NCBI GenBank assembly: GCA_029569255.1
Contig: JAKQUO010000008.1
Span: 341,881 to 405,880, forward strand
Reading direction: 5' to 3'
DNA length: 64,000 nucleotides
Source of the DNA: Acidobacteriota bacterium
GTDB lineage: Bacteria; Acidobacteriota; Aminicenantia; Aminicenantales; Saccharicenantaceae
In this document: positions 60,951 to 64,000 of the stretch, one piece after another
Layout of the letters: every line of letters starts with the position of its first letter
Position numbering within the stretch: the stretch's first letter is position 1
Position numbers and translations under genes: made by a program
The notes under the pieces: generated by a model
The model's input: only the letters and a program-made list of their open reading frames with translations
What the model was told of the DNA's origin: nothing
The model's database searches: none

Positions 60951-61990
60951 TAGATGTCATATGGTATCCTCCATAAATTCATAATAAACTCTGCCCATGT
61001 TTGAAGACCAAGTATAGAATCCATTGCGTCTCTGGATTTCTGCTTAGCTTCATCGATCCAACGCCATATTTGCTGATGGAGTTCTTCGGACACTTCATCA
61101 GATTTTAGAGTGGCTTCCAGTTTCTCAAGCTTCTTTAGAACATATTTTTCAATGTAAGAAAGATGACGATTCTCATGGGCCTCAACCTTACGCATATCCC
61201 AGCCTAGCAGGACTACATCAAAGCGATTCCAGATAGAGTCAGTAGGATGAGCTAAAACGATGATGCCATTAGCCTTGACATCAATGCAGAATTTACCAGA
61301 TTGATCGATGGAAATTCTTATATCCAATATTTGATCTGGCACACTACATCCGCCTGTATGCCCCAATAAAATTGGGCCGTCAGAATCAGAAAAAATATAG
61401 TTTCTCTTAATGCTAAATGAAGCCGCACCATCTGGATCTATGAAGTTCAGAGGATTGTCTCTACAATAGCTAAATAGGTTCCATTCTCGCAGATCATTTG
61501 TCCGTCCCATAGGATTAGATTCCGGATCGGTTGAAATAAACCTATACTGCGCCCGGTCATAATACCTCGCCCCGAAGTAATCGAGCTCTGACTCCGCGTC
61601 GCGCGGCTTGCCCGAGAACTTGGGCTCCGGATCGAAGGGGGTTGTGACCCACGTCTTCTGAATCCCCCCATACGGCTCGTGGGCCGCTGAGTAGACGACC
61701 GTCCCGGTGCTGTCGGTCACGATCCGCGTCGAGTTGATCTGGTCCGAGACGTAGTAATGGAGGGCGCCATTCTTATGCTCGGCGACAAGTTGGCCGCCGA
61801 AATAGACATAATCCCGGACCAATTGGCCGAGCAAGTCGTACTCGGCCAGAAGCCGCCCGTCGAAGGAATAGATGTAGTAGGTGCCGCTCGGCGAAGGCCC
61901 GGCGAGCATCTTCGCGTCTCCCGAGTCCTTCGAAACACCCTTTCTGATGAAATCAGTGCTCGGTGAGCGGTCAGTTCGACGCTTGTCCAC
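60950..61990 (-). CDS. Orphan Rhs core fragment with C-terminal HExxH domain (toxin-like)
   Basis: Protein of 346 residues. Residues 1-189 are the end of an Rhs repeat-associated core: YSFDGRLLAEYDLLGQLVRD, GVVY-type repeats (GTVVYSAAHEPYGG), DYFGARYYDRAQYRFISTDP and the junction NPLNFIDPDG. Residues 190-346 form a different, AT-rich tip with HENRH at 272-276, a HExxH zinc-metallopeptidase motif. GTG start; an in-frame stop three codons upstream shows it is cut off from the rest of the Rhs gene, so export is doubtful. It stops exactly at the IS630 junction. Confidence 0.75.
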   Translation of the reverse strand: MDKRRTDRSPSTDFIRKGVSKDSGDAKMLAGPSPSGTYYIYSFDGRLLAEYDLLGQLVRDYVYFGGQLVAEHKNGALHYYVSDQINSTRIVTDSTGTVVYSAAHEPYGGIQKTWVTTPFDPEPKFSGKPRDAESELDYFGARYYDRAQYRFISTDPESNPMGRTNDLREWNLFSYCRDNPLNFIDPDGAASFSIKRNYIFSDSDGPILLGHTGGCSVPDQILDIRISIDQSGKFCIDVKANGIIVLAHPTDSIWNRFDVVLLGWDMRKVEAHENRHLSYIEKYVLKKLEKLEATLKSDEVSEELHQQIWRWIDEAKQKSRDAMDSILGLQTWAEFIMNLWRIPYDI

Positions 61991-62002
61991 TGAATGAGCA
62001 AA

Positions 62003-63250
62003 TTATCGAGATCTTCCCATTCGGAATCTGATTTTTTCACCCAAGGTATCGACGCAGTATTCCCTGATCTCCCTCAGGAATGGAGCCGCCACTCCTGCCA
62101 AGGCTTCTTGCCTCATTTTATATTCAAGAATCATGTGATCATTCTCATAAATATGAACAGGCAAGAATCCGATTAATCCTTCTTTATCATCCAAATCCAG
62201 CACGTCTTTATATGAATTAAGGGCCTCAAGAAAGAGCTTCGGGTTAATGCGAATGAGCTGACTTAAGGACTCCCGAAGCTCCACTATACCAATCCCCCCT
62301 GGGAAGATGTTATACATGCGGAAGAGAGCTTCAGCAGCATATCTGTTGCCTGCTATAGCCTCTCGTTCAAGGACCAAGTATCCGAGTGTTCTTCTCAGAA
62401 AATATCCAATGAGCATCAGGTTCTGGATTTCATACGTATATCCTTCCTGTTTATTGAGTGTGATCGAATCGCGAAAGGCCCTGGCGTTCGCCATGGACGG
62501 GCATCTCACGAATTCCTCGAATGCCGTTTTAACTGATTCTGGAGGACCCTCTTCATACTGCTCAATGACAGGCCAGATCAGAAGAGGAGTTAATTCGATT
62601 TCCTCTATCTGTTTCTTCAAGATCGCACGGCAATTGTCTCGCAGCGATGCCAGCCGATTCGAATTGACTCTCTCAAGGGCCTTGATCCTCATACAGAGTT
62701 CCTGAATCTGAGCCTGGGTTGTCAAGAAGTAGTCTTCCGGGAGACAAGTAAGCAGATCACTCAGCTTTGAGGGTTCGAGGTGTTGCTCCTTTTCATCGAG
62801 AGCGCTAAGAAAGAGCTCGGGATGAATTCGGATGAAAGTGCTGATGGACGCACCTAATTTCGATGAATAAGGATTCTTTGCATAATTGAACAGTCGTAGG
62901 GCCACTCTTGCTATGTGTTGATTACCAGCCCACAGTTCATACTCGAAGACAGGATAGCGCTCCCAGCTTTCAAGTTCTTCAATAGTGAATTTACCTTCGC
63001 AGAGATATCGGAAGGCCTCCTCTTGATATTCCAGGAATTCTCCGGTTGCGTTTTCCGGAACAGCCTTCAGAAATCTCCGGCTGTTCTCTATAGACGGAAG
63101 AGCGATGAAGCCATCAACAGCCTTCTTGAAAACCGGCCAACTGGAAGTCCGGCCCTCCCGCTTTAAAAGGCAGCCCGGGAGAATTACCAGGATTGCAGTC
63201 GAGACGACGATAATCGAACAGAATCGAATGAAACTGCTATTGATACGCAT
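62003..63250 (-). CDS. Internally duplicated lipoprotein of unknown function
   Basis: Lipoprotein of 415 residues (ILPGC, Cys 27). Two halves are related: FKKAVDGFIALPSIENSRRF (41-60) with KTAFEEFVRCPSMANARAFR (241-260), and IRIHPELFLSAL with IRINPKLFLEAL. Helical throughout, resembling repeat-type scaffold or inhibitor proteins. AT-rich like the island; 12 bases upstream of the Rhs fragment, so perhaps cotranscribed. No family recognised. Confidence 0.7.
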   Translation of the reverse strand: MRINSSFIRFCSIIVVSTAILVILPGCLLKREGRTSSWPVFKKAVDGFIALPSIENSRRFLKAVPENATGEFLEYQEEAFRYLCEGKFTIEELESWERYPVFEYELWAGNQHIARVALRLFNYAKNPYSSKLGASISTFIRIHPELFLSALDEKEQHLEPSKLSDLLTCLPEDYFLTTQAQIQELCMRIKALERVNSNRLASLRDNCRAILKKQIEEIELTPLLIWPVIEQYEEGPPESVKTAFEEFVRCPSMANARAFRDSITLNKQEGYTYEIQNLMLIGYFLRRTLGYLVLEREAIAGNRYAAEALFRMYNIFPGGIGIVELRESLSQLIRINPKLFLEALNSYKDVLDLDDKEGLIGFLPVHIYENDHMILEYKMRQEALAGVAAPFLREIREYCVDTLGEKIRFRMGRSR

Positions 63251-63518
63251 GTAGGCGTCTTCCCTTAATGATCACTGGCACTGTTGGACGCTATTTTGGC
63301 CCATAATCGAAATTCTAATTTCTATTGCCCATTCATGCCAGGATATTTCAAGTTCCGTTATCCAGCTTAAATAATCGAGTTGTAAAAACGACAGCAATAG
63401 CATATCCGAAAAGAAGCGTTGATTCATTGCGTCTGCACCGAGTTTCAACTGTGCTCTTATACATCCATCAAGATATTCCCCTAGTTGAGCTAAGCGGACG
63501 TCCGAGCCAAGTGAACAA

Positions 63519-63539
63519 CTACCGCCTGGAAGGCGGTAG
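63519..63539. repeat. Subterminal hairpin of the IS200-type element
   Basis: CTACCGCCT GGA AGGCGGTAG: nine-base arms, three-base loop. It overlaps the last codons and stop of tnpA, so the gene encodes its own right-end hairpin, the site TnpA recognises. Confidence 0.7.
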
Positions 63540-63983
63540 CTTCTCAGGATTGTCGATTACAAATCGACTATCGTCCACAACGGGCTCCCCTTCCTGTTCC
63601 GCAATATACTTCTGGACCATCTCATCTGTCAGCGTTCCCGTCGTCACCGCCAGGTACCCCCGTGCCCAGAAATGCCTCCCCCAAAGCTTCTTCCGCAGAT
63701 GCGGGTACTCCTGAAGGAGTACCCGAGATGATATCCCCTTCAGCCATTGGACTATCATGCTCACATCCACATGCGGCCGATACCCAACCAAAACGTGAAT
63801 GTGATCGCATGCCACCTTACCGGACAATATCGTTATCTCGTGCTCCGTCGCGATCTGCCGAAGCAGGTCGCGCACACGAATCGCTATGTCCCCAGTCAGG
63901 ACTTTCTTCCTGTATTTCGGTATCCATACCAGGTGTACCTTCAGGTCATGCTTCGTGTGCGCTCCCACCTGGTAGCGTCGCAT
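63519..63983 (-). CDS. tnpA: IS200/IS605-family TnpA (Y1 transposase)
   Basis: HUH single-strand transposase of 154 residues. The metal-binding motif is HIHVLV in ACDHIHVLVGY; the catalytic Tyr is in MVQKYIAEQE. YHLVWIPKYRKK-like start (VHLVWIPKYRKKVL) is standard. Length is normal. The gene reaches almost to the end of the window, so the left end of the element cannot be seen. Confidence 0.93.
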   Translation of the reverse strand: MRRYQVGAHTKHDLKVHLVWIPKYRKKVLTGDIAIRVRDLLRQIATEHEITILSGKVACDHIHVLVGYRPHVDVSMIVQWLKGISSRVLLQEYPHLRKKLWGRHFWARGYLAVTTGTLTDEMVQKYIAEQEGEPVVDDSRFVIDNPEKLPPSRR

Positions 63984-64000
63984 GCGATCACATTACACTA

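Noticed and set aside
62307..62705. Plus-strand frame opposite the duplicated lipoprotein
   Set aside because: Shadow of the lipoprotein gene, which has a clear lipobox and internal repeat on the minus strand.
63325..63714. Plus-strand 129-codon frame overlapping tnpA
   Set aside because: It runs antisense through the transposase and its hairpin; no recognisable domain or ribosome site.

Overview
The window is a high-GC (about 70 %) bacterial chromosome segment with densely packed genes and strongly biased GC third positions. No marker gene in it fixes the taxonomy. The gene content suggests an anaerobic, saccharolytic and respiratory Gram-negative lineage, with Acidobacteriota/Aminicenantota-like as my best guess (inference). 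Supporting content includes exported Gfo/Idh/MocA oxidoreductases, several multiheme c-type cytochromes, FadL-type and cytochrome-barrel outer membrane proteins, bacterial alpha-2-macroglobulin with PBP1C, a TIGR03663-type membrane protein and short palindromic repeats.

Layout. 1-7084: the end of an NhaC-type antiporter, a zinc-ribbon protein, a sigma-54 activator, then a secreted carbohydrate block (GH29 fucosidase, Tat-exported Hyi-like TIM barrel, Tat-exported Gfo/Idh/MocA). 7097-15162: a long hairpin repeat, then PBP1C and a giant alpha-2-macroglobulin lipoprotein on the minus strand. 15398-19874: a translationally linked set of Tat-Gfo/Idh/MocA, a seven-heme cytochrome c and a cytochrome-b-like membrane protein. 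19817-28661: MscS channel, Glu/Leu-type dehydrogenase, ApbE, a discoidin-like secreted protein, a TIGR03663-like membrane protein, a third exported Gfo and a FadL porin. 28848-30200: a Fur/PerR regulator, an archaeal-type peroxiredoxin and a small winged-helix protein behind a palindromic operator. 30287-37951: amidinotransferase-fold enzyme, serine-palmitoyltransferase-like enzyme with methyltransferase, ECF sigma/anti-sigma/secretin-N set, and a pentaheme-type cytochrome with a monoheme beta-barrel.

37969-46594 is core genome: TPR protein, rnhB, rplS, trmD, rimM, khpA, rpsP and ffh on the minus strand, then accB-accC on the plus strand. The 301-base gap 44402-44702 holds the divergent ffh and accB promoters and a short palindromic repeat. 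46607-58514 holds a lectin-like protein with an inositol-phosphatase, a MacA-like adaptor with an ABC ATPase and a Yip1-like protein, a DUF4388 protein, miaA, hflX, a TPR/SLH-like lipoprotein, a CDP-alcohol phosphatidyltransferase, an M20 peptidase and a histone-deacetylase-family enzyme.

58522-64000 is an accessory island, and from about 59200 it is clearly AT-rich compared with the rest. Two directly repeated Rhs core fragments flank a displaced toxin/immunity-like arrangement. The second fragment carries a C-terminal domain with an HExxH metalloprotease motif. A BamE/SmpA-like small membrane protein originally followed it by about 50 bases; an IS630-family element has since inserted exactly in the Rhs stop codon. 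An internally duplicated lipoprotein and an IS200-type transposase complete the island. This is the most novel part of the window.

Three themes recur. Two unrelated palindromic element families are each present twice. Several genes have a sigma-70 promoter placed so that transcripts would be leaderless or nearly so. Exported sugar oxidoreductases recur next to redox proteins. No tRNA, rRNA or CRISPR array was seen.
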